Shown in pieces: positions 44,565 through 54,609 of a stretch of DNA of 64,000 nt (position 1 is the stretch's first letter; every line of letters begins with the position of its first letter). The translations under genes were made by a program, and so were the position numbers. Source of the stretch: Deltaproteobacteria bacterium (GTDB lineage Bacteria; Bdellovibrionota; Bdellovibrionia; Bdellovibrionales; JAMPXM01); NCBI GenBank assembly GCA_017302795.1, contig JAFLCB010000011.1, positions 1 to 64,000 on the forward strand, in the 5' to 3' direction. Under the pieces are notes generated by a model. The model was not told the DNA's origin. It searched no databases and worked only from the letters and a program-made list of their open reading frames with translations.

Positions 44565-45677
44565 TTGGACGTGGATTCACGCAAAATCATTCATATCGAC
44601 ATGGATTGCTTTTATGCGGCCGTCGAGGTCAAGTATCAGCCGCGCTTAAGGGGCAAACCAATGGCTGTTGGCGGGTCGCCAGATGGACGCGGCGGCGTTT
44701 TAACCACCGCAAATTATGAGGCGCGGCAATTTGGCATAAAGTCCGCAATGACATCAGTGCAGGCCCTTCGTCTCTGTCCAGACCTAATTTTAGTGCCGCC
44801 TGATTTTTCGAAGTATAAGGCAGAAAGCGCCAAAGTTCGACAGATTCTCGAACGCTACACGAATCGAATTGAGCCCCTCAGTCTTGATGAAGCTTACCTA
44901 GACGTTACCGGTCTCGAGATTGAGAACGGAAGCGCTACGCGCATCGCTCAACGAATTCGAGCGGAAATTAAAGCTGAGCTCCAGCTAAACGCAAGTGCAG
45001 GTGTGGCGCCAAATAAGTTTTTGGCCAAGATCGCAAGTGATCTTAATAAACCCGATGGAATAGCAGTGATTCGACCCGAGGATGTCGAAAAATTTGTTGC
45101 GACTTTGTCCGTGGAAAAAATCTGGGGAGTTGGGAAAGTCACGGCCGAGAAATTAAAGAGGAAAGGGCTCGTTACCTGCGGAGATTTACGAAAGCTAAGT
45201 CTAACGTCGCTTGTGGAAGAATTCGGGAGCTGGGGGGCGCAGCTTTACGACTATTCGCGAGGCATAGATCATCGACAGGTGAAAAGCGAACGGGAACGAA
45301 AGTCGCTGACGGTTGAAGAAACCTATAATCATGATTTGGTTTTGCGCTCGGATATATTAAACCGGCTGCCAGAGCTTTACCGCGACTTTGCCGAACGTCT
45401 GGAAAAGTATCGGTCGCGCGGTGAGTTTGAAAAGTCTCAGGCTGCGAAATCGGTGGTCGTAAAGCTAAAATTCAATACCTTCAGAACCAAGGGTCGCGAG
45501 CGCCAATGGAATTCGGCAAGTGTCCCGCCGCTGGCCGTGTTCCGTGAGATCCTAGAAGAAGCTCTCGACGGGGAAACTTTACCAGTGCGGTTGATCGGCC
45601 TTGGAGTTCGTCTTGCTTCAAGCTCTTCTGACAAAAAGTCCGTGCGTGATGCCGACGGATTGCAGCTAAAATTTTAG
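44565..45677 (+). CDS. dinB: DNA polymerase IV (Y family)
   Basis: 370 aa. HIDMDCFYAAVE and SLDEAYLDVT carry the catalytic carboxylates; KPMAVGG, ANYEARxFGIKSAM and the helix-hairpin-helix (WGVGKVTAEKLKRKG) are typical of DinB. It performs translesion synthesis. The start is TTG 44565 with CAGGAT about 6 bases upstream. A GTG two codons later is possible. I see no obvious LexA box in the short gap to the divergent transglycosylase gene. Convergent with the pilin gene, 16 bases apart. Confidence 0.95.
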   Translation: MDVDSRKIIHIDMDCFYAAVEVKYQPRLRGKPMAVGGSPDGRGGVLTTANYEARQFGIKSAMTSVQALRLCPDLILVPPDFSKYKAESAKVRQILERYTNRIEPLSLDEAYLDVTGLEIENGSATRIAQRIRAEIKAELQLNASAGVAPNKFLAKIASDLNKPDGIAVIRPEDVEKFVATLSVEKIWGVGKVTAEKLKRKGLVTCGDLRKLSLTSLVEEFGSWGAQLYDYSRGIDHRQVKSERERKSLTVEETYNHDLVLRSDILNRLPELYRDFAERLEKYRSRGEFEKSQAAKSVVVKLKFNTFRTKGRERQWNSASVPPLAVFREILEEALDGETLPVRLIGLGVRLASSSSDKKSVRDADGLQLKF

Positions 45678-45693
45678 ACGCCGGCAAAATTCT

Positions 45694-46266
45694 TTATGGT
45701 GCTCCATTATTGGTATTTGTAACGAGACCTAGCTGAGTTATGGACCAAGTATCAGCGGTGCCGTTGCCAAGAAGTCCGCTTGCGCACGTCGTGAAACTTC
45801 CGGGCGCCCCCATGACTCCTGCCGCTGCCGCAACACAGCCGACTGGCGCAATCTGCGCATACGTGGATTCGACCCATCGACTATCATAGAGCGCGCTACA
45901 GTTAGCGGCGTTGGGTACCACAGAGGTTGCATCGCAGCCTGGAAATAAATCCACCGGATTCGTCGTCGGACCGCCAAGAACATCTGGATTGTCGGCGGCT
46001 GTCAGGCGAAATCCCAACGATCCTTCCGGAATGAAACCTGCTCCAACAAAGTTACCAGCGTAGTATGCGTATTCTGCATATGTTGCTTTTTGGCTGGTGA
46101 GATAGCCAGACAGCAATGTTTTTGCGCTAGATTGACGGGAACGAGCTTGAAATCTTTGGTAGTTTGGAACCGCAACCGACGCGAGAATGCCAAGCACTAC
46201 CACAACAATCATTAATTCGATGAGAGAAAAACCCTTCTGGTTTTGAATCGTCTTTTGGATCGACAT
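45694..46266 (-). CDS. Type IV pilin-like protein 1
   Basis: 190 aa. Short basic leader ending in G, then FSLIELMIVVVVLGILASVAVPNY: the type III signal cut by PilD, with the conserved Glu5. The C-terminal globular part has Cys (PGCDA, ANCSA, VGCVA, TTCAS) that could form the D-loop disulfides. It is a paralogue of the pilin at 49808: the first ~75 mature residues correspond closely (for example RFQARSRQS vs RFQAKARQS, SQKATYAE vs AQKATYSE, IPEGSL vs KPEGTL), while the C-terminal parts differ. AAGG lies 9 bases before the ATG. Confidence 0.88.
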   Translation of the reverse strand: MSIQKTIQNQKGFSLIELMIVVVVLGILASVAVPNYQRFQARSRQSSAKTLLSGYLTSQKATYAEYAYYAGNFVGAGFIPEGSLGFRLTAADNPDVLGGPTTNPVDLFPGCDATSVVPNAANCSALYDSRWVESTYAQIAPVGCVAAAAGVMGAPGSFTTCASGLLGNGTADTWSITQLGLVTNTNNGAP

Positions 46267-46478
46267 ATAGTAGCCTTCTTTCGAAAATCCAGCTGCCCCA
46301 CACAGCTCGATTAGTTAAAGAATAGCGCTTATTTGATTATCTGTCGTATTGAAGCAAAGAATTTCCACGAATTCGTTTCATCCTGAAGTAGTGAATGTGA
46401 TTCGAGTGCGAAGTGCAGAAAATTCGAAAGAATTGTCGACACTAATCTTTCTTATTTCGACTAAGGATTTTACAGTCG

Positions 46479-48851
46479 TTAGGAATACTCGAAGGTCAGT
46501 TGGTCGTCCTTCACATCGATGTTCACAGAGCCGCCTTTTTCGAGTCGTCCAAACAGAAACTCGTCGACAAGCGGTTTTTTCAAATGATCATCAATTGCTC
46601 TTGCCATTGGCCGCGCACCAAGGAGCGGATCAAAGCCACGTTTCAATAACCAACGATTGGCCGCGTCGCTAGTTTTCAAAATGACTTTTTTCTTAGAAAG
46701 CTGTTGAGCGAATTCACTAACAAACTTCAAGACCACCTTCAGCACAATGTCTTCAGGCAACGCCTGAAACTGAATCGTGGCATCTAGTCTGTTAAGAAAT
46801 TCTGGTGTGAAAGCTCGTTTGATCGCTTCGCTTTGCTTGTCGGTACTTGAAGCAGCACTTGAGGCACCAATTCCAATCGAACTCTTTTGTGCATCCGCGG
46901 CGCCGGCGTTGGTGGTCAATATTAAAATAGTGTTCCGAAAGTCGGCAGTCTTTCCGTGCGAGTCGGTGAGAGTTCCATTATCCATGACTTGGAGAAGTAT
47001 ATTCATTAAGTCTGGGTGCGCTTTCTCAACTTCATCCATGAGCACGACGGAATAAGGGTTTCTGGAAACCGCTTCAGTCAGTAGGCCTCCTTCTTCGTAC
47101 CCCACATAGCCGGGAGGTGCGCCCACGAGCCGAGAGACGGCGTGTTTTTCCATATATTCAGACATGTCAAAGCGCAAAAACTGATTGCCGAGGACTTTGG
47201 CGAGCTGCTTTGAAACCTCTGTTTTTCCGACGCCCGTCGGGCCGGCGAACAAATAGCTACCGATCGGTTTATTTTCCCTGCCCAAACCGGATCGTGAAAG
47301 TTTGATTGAAGTTGCAACTCGCTTGATCGCCTCATCTTGGCCGAACACAGCTTCCCGCATTTGTGCCTCAAGGTTTTTAAGCGCGGCTTTGTCAGTCGCA
47401 TTCACACTTTGAACCGGGACTTGCGCCATCGACGCGACAACTTTTTCTATGTCGGCGACTCGGATGGCTTTTGTCTTATCGTCTTTTGATTTGATTCGAA
47501 CGCGTGCGCCAGCTTCGTCAATCACATCGATCGCTTTGTCTGGAAGCTGTCTCGCTTGAATGTATCTGGACGAAAGCTCTGCAGCTGCTTTTAGCGCCCC
47601 TTCCGAGTAAGTGACGTTGTGATGTTCCTCATATCGTTCGCGCAAACCTTCTAAGATTTTGACGGTCTCTTCGACCGTAGGTTCTTTGACGTCGATCTTC
47701 TGAAATCGTCTAGCGAGTGCCCGATCTTTTTCGAAATGCTGACGGTACTCTTTGTAAGTCGTAGAACCGATACAGCTGAGTGTACCATTCGCTAGGCCAG
47801 GCTTTAGTAAATTTGAAGCATCCATGGATCCGCTCGACGTTGCCCCGGCGCCTACCAATGTGTGGATCTCGTCAATGAAAAGCAGACCATGCGGTTCGTT
47901 TTCAAGCGCCTTGACGACGGCCTTCAGGCGCTCCTCGAAATCCCCGCGAAACTTTGTTCCGGCTAGCAGGGCACCCATATCTAAGGAATAGATGACCGCG
48001 TCTTTAAGGACCGAAGGAACTTTGTTTTCAATAATTCGAAGCGCAAGGCCGTCAGCAATGGCTGTTTTTCCGACGCCGGGCTCGCCAATCAAAAGAGGAT
48101 TGTTTTTTGTTCGACGCGAAAGCACCTGAATGACGCGCTCGATGACTTCGTCTCGTCCCACAAGAGGATCGACTTTCCCTTTTCGCGCGCGTTCGTTCAA
48201 ATTCATGCAAAACAAATTCAACGGATTCTTCGATTGCTTTGAATCATCTTTGGGTAGTCCATCGATGTCGCGATCGGTTTCTGTCTCGCCTGTTTGCCGG
48301 CTGGCTGAAGATTTCGAAATTCGTTCGGAGGGCTCGCTTGTGTCTCGCGTGCTTGGGCCTTCGCCGATCGAGGGGCCAAACTTTGGTGTGCCATGGGCGA
48401 TGTAATTCACGACATCGAACTGGTTGACGCCCTGTTTTTCAAGAAAATGCACCGCATGCGATTCCGCTTCGTTAAAAAGTGCAATCAGCACGTTGCCAGG
48501 TAAAACCTGTTCGCGGCCCGCGCTTTGTACTTGGATCACAGCGCGCTGTAAAAGTCTGTGGCAGGCAAGGGTGAATTCTGGTTTCCATCCAACAGGTACA
48601 CTATTGCTTTCTGCCTCAGATGTACCTTGTGCCTTTAAGAGACGAATACGAGGTGCGTGATTTTCCAAGAAGGCTTCCAGTTCACGTTTCAACGTTGAAA
48701 CATCGCAGCCAACAGCGCGAAGGACTTCGGTCACTTCGTCATCTTGCGCGAAAGCGAGGAGAATATGTTCGAGGCTCACAAACTCGTGACGAGAATCGCG
48801 TGCCAATCGCACCGCCGAATTTAGCAGACGCTCTAAGCTAGCACTCAACAT
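46479..48851 (-). CDS. clpA: ATP-dependent Clp protease ATP-binding subunit ClpA
   Basis: 790 aa. N-terminal double Clp-N domain (about 1-145), two AAA+ modules with Walker A GEPGVGKT and GPTGVGKT, Walker [11 protein letters not shown] and [10 protein letters not shown], no ClpB-type middle coiled coil. It unfolds proteins for ClpP. A charged linker (about 160-205) after the N-domain is longer than in E. coli. Its partner clpS lies just upstream, 19 bases away, as in most proteobacteria. Confidence 0.96.
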   Translation of the reverse strand: MLSASLERLLNSAVRLARDSRHEFVSLEHILLAFAQDDEVTEVLRAVGCDVSTLKRELEAFLENHAPRIRLLKAQGTSEAESNSVPVGWKPEFTLACHRLLQRAVIQVQSAGREQVLPGNVLIALFNEAESHAVHFLEKQGVNQFDVVNYIAHGTPKFGPSIGEGPSTRDTSEPSERISKSSASRQTGETETDRDIDGLPKDDSKQSKNPLNLFCMNLNERARKGKVDPLVGRDEVIERVIQVLSRRTKNNPLLIGEPGVGKTAIADGLALRIIENKVPSVLKDAVIYSLDMGALLAGTKFRGDFEERLKAVVKALENEPHGLLFIDEIHTLVGAGATSSGSMDASNLLKPGLANGTLSCIGSTTYKEYRQHFEKDRALARRFQKIDVKEPTVEETVKILEGLRERYEEHHNVTYSEGALKAAAELSSRYIQARQLPDKAIDVIDEAGARVRIKSKDDKTKAIRVADIEKVVASMAQVPVQSVNATDKAALKNLEAQMREAVFGQDEAIKRVATSIKLSRSGLGRENKPIGSYLFAGPTGVGKTEVSKQLAKVLGNQFLRFDMSEYMEKHAVSRLVGAPPGYVGYEEGGLLTEAVSRNPYSVVLMDEVEKAHPDLMNILLQVMDNGTLTDSHGKTADFRNTILILTTNAGAADAQKSSIGIGASSAASSTDKQSEAIKRAFTPEFLNRLDATIQFQALPEDIVLKVVLKFVSEFAQQLSKKKVILKTSDAANRWLLKRGFDPLLGARPMARAIDDHLKKPLVDEFLFGRLEKGGSVNIDVKDDQLTFEYS

Positions 48852-48870
48852 ACGAACCTCCGTAAAAAAT

Positions 48871-49215
48871 CTACGCTTCCGCTTTTTCCATTGTGCACTT
48901 CAGTGGAAAGCGGTTTTGTCGGGCATAAGTGTTAACGATATGTACTTTTGTTTCAGCGATTTCATGCGTAAAGACGCCGCAGGTACCAGCCCCTTTATGG
49001 TGAACTTCCAGCATGATCTGGGTGGCTTCTTCAGCAGGTTTGCTAAAAAACTTTTGTAATACGTGAATAACGAAGTCCATTGGCGTGAAGTCATCATTCA
49101 TCAATAGGACTCTGTACATCGGCGGCGTCTGTACTTCGGGGCGCGCGTCGGCGACAGCGGTGTCTCCCGCTGTACCGATCGACTCAGATTGAGATGAGTA
49201 CACTGGGACGTACAC
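48871..49215 (-). CDS. clpS: Clp adaptor protein ClpS
   Basis: 114 aa. [20 protein letters not shown], then [19 protein letters not shown]: the N-degron binding pocket residues (N, D, D, M, H, H) of ClpS are all present. It delivers N-end-rule substrates to ClpA, encoded next to it. The start is a GTG at 49215 with GGAGG 10 bases upstream, giving a ~32 residue acidic, flexible N-terminal tail, somewhat longer than usual. Confidence 0.95.
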   Translation of the reverse strand: MYVPVYSSQSESIGTAGDTAVADARPEVQTPPMYRVLLMNDDFTPMDFVIHVLQKFFSKPAEEATQIMLEVHHKGAGTCGVFTHEIAETKVHIVNTYARQNRFPLKCTMEKAEA

Positions 49216-49807
49216 AGCCTCGTCCTCCTCTCTCTATTATATGTGCACGCTTTCGATCGACGCAAACTGAGGCACGGAAGAATCGCGACCTTTTTAGCAG
49301 TTCCCGAACAATCTGGCCTCGACCTTGGGCGCCACGATTGGGTCTAAACGTGGCGCGCGCGATTTGTAGTGCCGAGTGTGACGAAAATCGGGCGTATTTG
49401 CGGCATTCCGTTGCCTAAGCTTTAGTCGGCATCAGGAAAATCTGGACTATTCAGCGGGTTAGGTTGCGTCAAACTTCTATGCAACACCGCGCTTTGAGGG
49501 CCACTTCGAGGCTTTGTTTTGGAATGAGACAAAGTTCGTTTCACGATGATTCGATTCCCTGATTCGCTTTGAGACGGTCGACGAATGCCAATGAAGAAAA
49601 CGTCTCAGAGTGATTCCTTTAGATGGCACGAAGGATGAACGAAGGAATGGTGTAGCGCGATGTTGGGCGCGCGATCTCGGACAGCAAATGTAACGAAATA
49701 ATTTTCGTGAATCTGCTTAAGGGGTCGACAGAGGTTTCCGATAAGCGTTCGTTAATAGAAGTTATAAACAAGTGCTGGGTGAAATCCAGACGTCCTAAGG
49801 GGGAAAT
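49216..49807. other. Gene-free leader region before the second pilin
   Basis: About 590 bases with no believable gene. It contains a sigma-54-like site at 49624-49639 (listed separately), and a short hairpin CTGG/CCAG at about 49774-49788, close to the pilin ribosome site. I see no known riboswitch consensus. Confidence 0.5.
49624..49639 (+). promoter_or_regulatory. Possible sigma-54 promoter for pilin 2
   Basis: TGGCACGAAGGATGAA: the -24 half is a full match to TGGCACGR; the -12 half ATGAA fits only partly (TTGCW expected). It lies 168 bases before the pilin ATG. Pilin genes are often PilR/sigma-54 controlled, which is why this is listed. Confidence 0.3.
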
Positions 49808-50389
49808 ATGAAAGCAGTCCGTATGTTGAAGTCAGAAAAAGGTTTCTCGCTGATCGAGCTTATGATCGTTGTTGCGATCATCGGCATCTTGGCGACAGTT
49901 GCAGTTCCAAACTTCACGCGCTTCCAAGCGAAAGCACGTCAGTCGAACGCGAAAGCAATTCTATCGGGATATGCTACCGCACAAAAAGCTACGTATTCGG
50001 AGTTCCAGTACATGCCAGGTCGATTCAGTGCGGCTGGTTTCAAGCCCGAAGGTACATTGGTCTATTCAGTATTGTCGGCTGCTAATACCACAGTAACTCA
50101 GGCCATTGGTCTTGCTGCTGGTAACCAAGCTGATACTGCTGCTACTGACGCTTGTGTTGCTACAGGTTCGTTAGCGACTGCGCGAAACGCCGAGTGTGAT
50201 GCTGGTTATGTACTGTCTTCTTACACAGCTGACCCAGCGGCTGCGACTGCGGCGACAGGTGCCGTAGGTGCTCCAGAAGGCGCCTTGGTCGCGCGATCTG
50301 CTGCATTCATCGGTGGTGCTGCAGCTGACCAATGGTCGTGGACTGCAAGTACTGGTGTTATCGTTAACTCGGTACCAGGTCTCCCGTAA
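49808..50389 (+). CDS. Type IV pilin-like protein 2 (PilA-like)
   Basis: 193 aa. Leader ends in ...SEKG, cut before FSLIELMIVVAIIGILATVAVPNF; Glu5 present. The mature part is Ala/Thr/Gly-rich, with two Cys (DACVA, AECDA) rather than the four of pilin 1. The ribosome site AAGGGGG is strong, and a dedicated terminator follows, so it is an efficiently expressed single gene: a good candidate for the major pilin. Ala-rich, small-residue composition fits an abundant structural subunit. Confidence 0.9.
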   Translation: MKAVRMLKSEKGFSLIELMIVVAIIGILATVAVPNFTRFQAKARQSNAKAILSGYATAQKATYSEFQYMPGRFSAAGFKPEGTLVYSVLSAANTTVTQAIGLAAGNQADTAATDACVATGSLATARNAECDAGYVLSSYTADPAAATAATGAVGAPEGALVARSAAFIGGAAADQWSWTASTGVIVNSVPGLP

Positions 50390-50414
50390 TCTAAATTCTT
50401 AAAAGTAAATCTCG

Positions 50415-50445
50415 AAAGAGAGGGCTTCGGTCCTCTCTTTTTTTT
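50415..50445 (+). terminator. Strong terminator after pilin 2
   Basis: AAAGAGAGG (50415-50423), loop GCTTCGGT, CCTCTCTTT (50432-50440), then a T run to 50445. Confidence 0.95.
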
Positions 50446-50472
50446 ATCTCGAACATCGACTAGCATTTACTC

Positions 50473-51192
50473 ATGTTGATTCTAAGAAAGTTAAATCTGT
50501 CCGTTGTGCTGCCCATCTTATTCTTTTGCTTTGGTGCGGCCATCATTCAAATTTGTAAGCCCGGTGTTTCGCTGGTTGAGAAAGTTAACTTGCGCCGAGT
50601 TCCACCGCCGCCTGGCCTAGAGAGGTTTTCATTCGGCTATCAGGAAACAATGGCCGACATTCTGTGGATTCGAATTCTGCAGGATATCGATCTCTGCGAG
50701 AACGTTCCCGATGGTCGCGTGAAAGGCACCGAAGAACGAGGCCCGAAGGCTGCCTGCCACAAAGGCTGGAGCTTTCAAATGTTAGATCGAATAACGGCGC
50801 TTGCTCCACCTTGGCGTCTTCCGTATCACGCAGGAGCAGTCATTCTTTCGGTGATGGTTGATGATGACGAAGGCGCGCGCCTCATCCTCGAAAAAGGGAT
50901 GGCGCAGTTTCCTTCTGACTACAATCTCCATTACCTCGCTGCTTATCATTACATCTACGAAGTCAAAAATCCGCAGCGAGCCGCCGATGCACTTTTGGTA
51001 GCAGCCAAAAACGGAGGGCCGTCTTGGTTTTACTCGCTTGCGGGTCGACTTTTAAATGAAGACGGCCAGCGAGAAATTGCCATCAACGTCTTAAAAAAAG
51101 CGCTCGAAGAGCAAAAGACCGAGGACGGAAAAGCCCGCATTCGTTGGCGGCTAAAGCAAATTCTCGAGCAGCCGGCGGTGGGTTCCAAGTAG
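50473..51192 (+). CDS. Membrane-anchored TPR-like protein
   Basis: 239 aa. One N-terminal membrane helix (LSVVLPILFFCFGAAIIQIC) then helical repeats: YQETMADILWIRILQDI, MLDRITALAPPWRLPYHAGAVILSV, GARLILEKGMAQFPSDYNLHYLAAYHYI, PQRAADALLVAAKNGGPSWFYSLAGRL. This resembles a TPR-like family found in deltaproteobacteria, which I believe often lies near pilus genes. It lies 83 bases after the pilin stop, beyond its terminator. Role unknown, perhaps in pilus assembly. Confidence 0.65.
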   Translation: MLILRKLNLSVVLPILFFCFGAAIIQICKPGVSLVEKVNLRRVPPPPGLERFSFGYQETMADILWIRILQDIDLCENVPDGRVKGTEERGPKAACHKGWSFQMLDRITALAPPWRLPYHAGAVILSVMVDDDEGARLILEKGMAQFPSDYNLHYLAAYHYIYEVKNPQRAADALLVAAKNGGPSWFYSLAGRLLNEDGQREIAINVLKKALEEQKTEDGKARIRWRLKQILEQPAVGSK

Positions 51193-51274
51193 CCGAATGG
51201 CCTCAGATTTAAGCAAAAAAATTTTAGTCGCCGTTTAGCCTTGACCTGCCCAGATTCCGCCTCATATTGGCGAA

Positions 51275-52408
51275 ATGCCAGAAAAGACAGGTTCTCAGGG
51301 GAAATCTCCTCGCGATTACTACGAAGTTTTGGGCCTTGGGCGTGACGCTCAAGCCGATGCTATTAAAAAAGCGTATCACAAGCTTGCGCTTCGTTTTCAC
51401 CCTGACAAGAACCCCGGCGATGCAACTGCCGAGGAAAAATTTAAAGAGGCCGCTAACGCTTACGATGTCTTGGGTAATCCCGAGAAAAGAGCAAAGTACG
51501 ATAGGTTTGGTCATGCTGCCTTTCAAGGCGGTGGCGGTGGCCAGTATCAAAATGTCGACGATATTTTTTCGAACTTTTCAGACATTTTCGGAGACTTCTT
51601 TGGCGGTGATCCATTTTCACAAGGGCGCGGCAGGCGATCGCGAAACACCGGTCCTGCACGAGGTGCGGATCTTCGCTACCGAACGGAGCTTTCGCTCGAA
51701 GAAGTTGTGAGCGGCTTAGAAAAAGAAGTTCAGTTCGACACCGAATCAAATTGCGATCCCTGCAACGGTACGGGGGCTAAAAAAGGCACTTCTGCCGCGA
51801 CCTGCAGTACCTGCGGCGGCCAGGGCCAGGTCATCGCTCGACAGGGCTTTTTTCAAGTCGCGACAACTTGTCCGACGTGTCAGGGCAATGGCCAGGTAAT
51901 CAAAGAGAAGTGTGAGTCGTGCGCTGGCCGAGGCCGCGCGAAAGTGAATCGAAAAATTCGGGTCACAGTGCCAGCAGGTGTCGACACCGGTACTCAACTT
52001 CGAGTTTCCAATGAGGGCGAAGGCGGATTTCGCGGCGGACCGGCAGGCGATCTCTATGTCGAAATCATAGTGCGTGACCACGATCGCTTCGAGCGGGAAG
52101 GTAGCCACCTTTACGGATCGATGGAAGTTAGTTACCTGCAGGCTCTCCTAGGTGCCGAGATAGAGTTTAAAACTTTGACGGAAAAAGAAAACGTGCGGAT
52201 TCCTGCCGGCACCCAACCCGGAGCCCAGATTCGGGTGGAATCTCAAGGTGTACCGCACCTTCGTGGCCGAGGTCGCGGCGACCTTGTGCTTACGGTTCAG
52301 GTAAAAATTCCGACGAAAATTTCGAAAGACGAAGAAAAACTTTTGCGAGAAATTGCCGAGGAAAAAGGCGAAAAGGTCGCTCCTCCTCGCAAAGGTTTAT
52401 TCGGCTAA
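51275..52408 (+). CDS. dnaJ: Chaperone DnaJ
   Basis: 377 aa. J domain (about 13-80) with HPDKNPGD, a Gly/Phe-rich region (GGGGGQY... FFGGDPF), four zinc repeats CDPCNGTGA, CSTCGGQGQ, CPTCQGNGQ and CESCAGRGR, and the C-terminal substrate-binding domain. Delivers clients to DnaK and stimulates its ATPase. A ten-residue N-terminal extension precedes the J domain. The start ATG lacks a clear ribosome site. It lies upstream of dnaK, the reverse of the common dnaK-dnaJ order. Confidence 0.95.
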   Translation: MPEKTGSQGKSPRDYYEVLGLGRDAQADAIKKAYHKLALRFHPDKNPGDATAEEKFKEAANAYDVLGNPEKRAKYDRFGHAAFQGGGGGQYQNVDDIFSNFSDIFGDFFGGDPFSQGRGRRSRNTGPARGADLRYRTELSLEEVVSGLEKEVQFDTESNCDPCNGTGAKKGTSAATCSTCGGQGQVIARQGFFQVATTCPTCQGNGQVIKEKCESCAGRGRAKVNRKIRVTVPAGVDTGTQLRVSNEGEGGFRGGPAGDLYVEIIVRDHDRFEREGSHLYGSMEVSYLQALLGAEIEFKTLTEKENVRIPAGTQPGAQIRVESQGVPHLRGRGRGDLVLTVQVKIPTKISKDEEKLLREIAEEKGEKVAPPRKGLFG

Positions 52409-52552
52409 CGCACGGCATTGGGTTTAGCGCAAAAAGGTGAATCTAGATGATGAAAACAGATGTAGTCGGCTTGACGTAGTTGGAATCAGACACAATCTGT
52501 TAGATAGAAGCGCGTACAGAAGGCGTACAGAAGTTAGAAAAGGAAATTGGAT

Positions 52553-54517
52553 ATGTCGAAAATTATCGGAATCGATCTCGGAACGACAAACTCATGTGTT
52601 GCCATTATGGAAGGCTCTGACCCAAAGGTTTTGGTGAACGAAGAGGGCGCGCGCACGACCCCTTCCGTTGTTGCCTTCGCGAAAGACGGCGAAAAGCTTG
52701 TTGGTCAGATTGCCAAGCGGCAAGCGGTGACGAATCCGGAAAATACAATTTATTCGGCTAAGCGCTTCATCGGTCGCCGATTTGATGAAATCAGTGAAGA
52801 GTTGAAGTTGGTTCCGTACACGGTTGCGCAAAAAAGTGCCAACGACTGCGGGTTTAAAATTGGTTCACAAATCGTTTCTCCGGAAGAAATCGGTGCAGCA
52901 GTTCTGGCGAAACTAAAAAAGGTTGCGGAAGATTACGTTGGCAGTGAAATCACCGAGGCCGTGATAACGGTTCCAGCGTACTTTAACGATGCTCAGCGCC
53001 AGGCGACAAAAGACGCCGGGCGGATCGCCGGTCTTGAGGTCAAACGGATTATCAACGAGCCGACGGCAGCGGCGCTCGCCTATGGCTTCGATAAAAGCAA
53101 AGACCAAAAGATTGCGGTCTATGACTTGGGTGGCGGTACTTTTGATATCTCGATTCTTGAGGTTGCTGAAAACGGCGGCGAGACGATTGTTGAAGTAAAA
53201 GCAACTAACGGCGACACGCATCTTGGCGGTGATAACTTCGACACGGCTATCCTTCAGTGGATGGTTGATGAATTCAAGCGCGATCAGGGTATCGATCTCA
53301 CCAAAGACAAAATGGCTCTTCAGCGTCTAAAAGAAGCTGCGGAAAAAGCTAAAATTGAATTGTCACAAACACAGGAAACGGAAATCAATCTCCCGTTCGT
53401 TACAGCGGATGCGACTGGTCCAAAGCACATGCAGATGCGTCTGTCTCGAGCGAAATTCGAACAGATGACCGAGGACCTGGTGAAGCGATCACTCGTCCCA
53501 TGTCAAAAATGTTTGGAGGATTCAGGTTTCTCGTTATCGGAAATCGACGAAGTCATTTTGGTTGGTGGCTCGACTCGAATTCCGTCGATTCAAAAAGCTG
53601 TTCGCGACTTCTTTGGCAAAGAGCCAAATAAATCAGTGAACCCTGACGAAGTGGTTGCGATCGGTGCTGCTATTCAAGGCGGCGTTCTAACTGGCAGCGT
53701 GAAGCAAATCCTGCTTCTGGATGTAACTCCATTGTCTCTTGGAATTGAAACTTTGGGCGGCGTTATGACGAAGCTCATCGAGAAGAACACAGCGATCCCG
53801 ACCAAACGTTCGCAAAAGTTTTCGACAGCGGCCGACAATCAGACTTCGGTCGATGTTCATGTTTGCCAAGGCGAACGAGAAATGGCGAAAGACAACAAGA
53901 CGCTTGGGCGCTTCGAACTTGTGGGAATTCGCCCGGCACCTCGTGGTGGTCCGCAGATCGAAGTTACTTTCGATCTCGATGCTAACGGAATCTTGAATGT
54001 TTCTGCGAAAGATCTTGATACCGGAAAAGAACAAGCCATTAAGATCACGGCGAAGTCAGGTCTTACTGAGGCAGAGATCAACCGTATGGTTAAAGATGCG
54101 GAAGAGCATGCTGAGGAAGATCGCAATCGTCGAGAGCGTGCACAAATCGCCAATGATCTCGATACACTCGTGTACAACATGGAAAAGTTGTTCCGTGACA
54201 AAGCGGCAGACATCGACAAAGCGGACAAAGAAAAGTCCGAAGAATTGATGGCTCGCTCACGCACGCTCCTTACGAATCTTGAGTCGACACCGACAGAGCT
54301 CCGCGAAGTTTTCGATAAGCTTCAGGTCCTGAATAGCCGAATTTCTTCTGCGCTTTATGACAAGAAGAACGCTTCGGGCGGAGCAGGTGCGGGCGGCGGC
54401 GGTGCTGGTGGCGGGCCGACTTCGGGCGGTGCTGCAGGTGGATCGTCTGGCGGTAATGCCGGTGGGGACCAAAAAGGTGACGATGTGATCGACGCTGATT
54501 ACAAAGACGTTCGCTAG
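52553..54517 (+). CDS. dnaK: Chaperone DnaK (Hsp70)
   Basis: 654 aa from ATG 52553 with AAAAGGAAA 7 bases upstream. [42 protein letters not shown] and LVGGSTRIP give the ATPase domain; [16 protein letters not shown] starts the substrate domain. The usual C-terminal tail is replaced by about 40 residues nearly all Gly, Ala and Ser before [12 protein letters not shown]. There is no grpE in this window. It is ended by a strong terminator. Confidence 0.97.
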   Translation: MSKIIGIDLGTTNSCVAIMEGSDPKVLVNEEGARTTPSVVAFAKDGEKLVGQIAKRQAVTNPENTIYSAKRFIGRRFDEISEELKLVPYTVAQKSANDCGFKIGSQIVSPEEIGAAVLAKLKKVAEDYVGSEITEAVITVPAYFNDAQRQATKDAGRIAGLEVKRIINEPTAAALAYGFDKSKDQKIAVYDLGGGTFDISILEVAENGGETIVEVKATNGDTHLGGDNFDTAILQWMVDEFKRDQGIDLTKDKMALQRLKEAAEKAKIELSQTQETEINLPFVTADATGPKHMQMRLSRAKFEQMTEDLVKRSLVPCQKCLEDSGFSLSEIDEVILVGGSTRIPSIQKAVRDFFGKEPNKSVNPDEVVAIGAAIQGGVLTGSVKQILLLDVTPLSLGIETLGGVMTKLIEKNTAIPTKRSQKFSTAADNQTSVDVHVCQGEREMAKDNKTLGRFELVGIRPAPRGGPQIEVTFDLDANGILNVSAKDLDTGKEQAIKITAKSGLTEAEINRMVKDAEEHAEEDRNRRERAQIANDLDTLVYNMEKLFRDKAADIDKADKEKSEELMARSRTLLTNLESTPTELREVFDKLQVLNSRISSALYDKKNASGGAGAGGGGAGGGPTSGGAAGGSSGGNAGGDQKGDDVIDADYKDVR

Positions 54518-54539
54518 CCTCGTCGAGTCAGTAAATGAA

Positions 54540-54571
54540 AAAAAGACCGGGTAATCGCCCGGTCTTTTTTT
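54540..54571 (+). terminator. Strong terminator after dnaK
   Basis: AAAAAGACCGGG, loop TAATCG, CCCGGTCTTTTTTT; A-rich 5' side, so it can also serve minus-strand transcripts from 54610. Confidence 0.95.
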
Positions 54572-54609
54572 AACCGATCAAAGGATCTGGATAACTTTAC
54601 TCTTCATTT

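Noticed and set aside
49216-49807. Possible c-di-GMP riboswitch in the long pilin leader
   Set aside because: No match to the conserved core of either known class could be found by reading; only a small hairpin is present.
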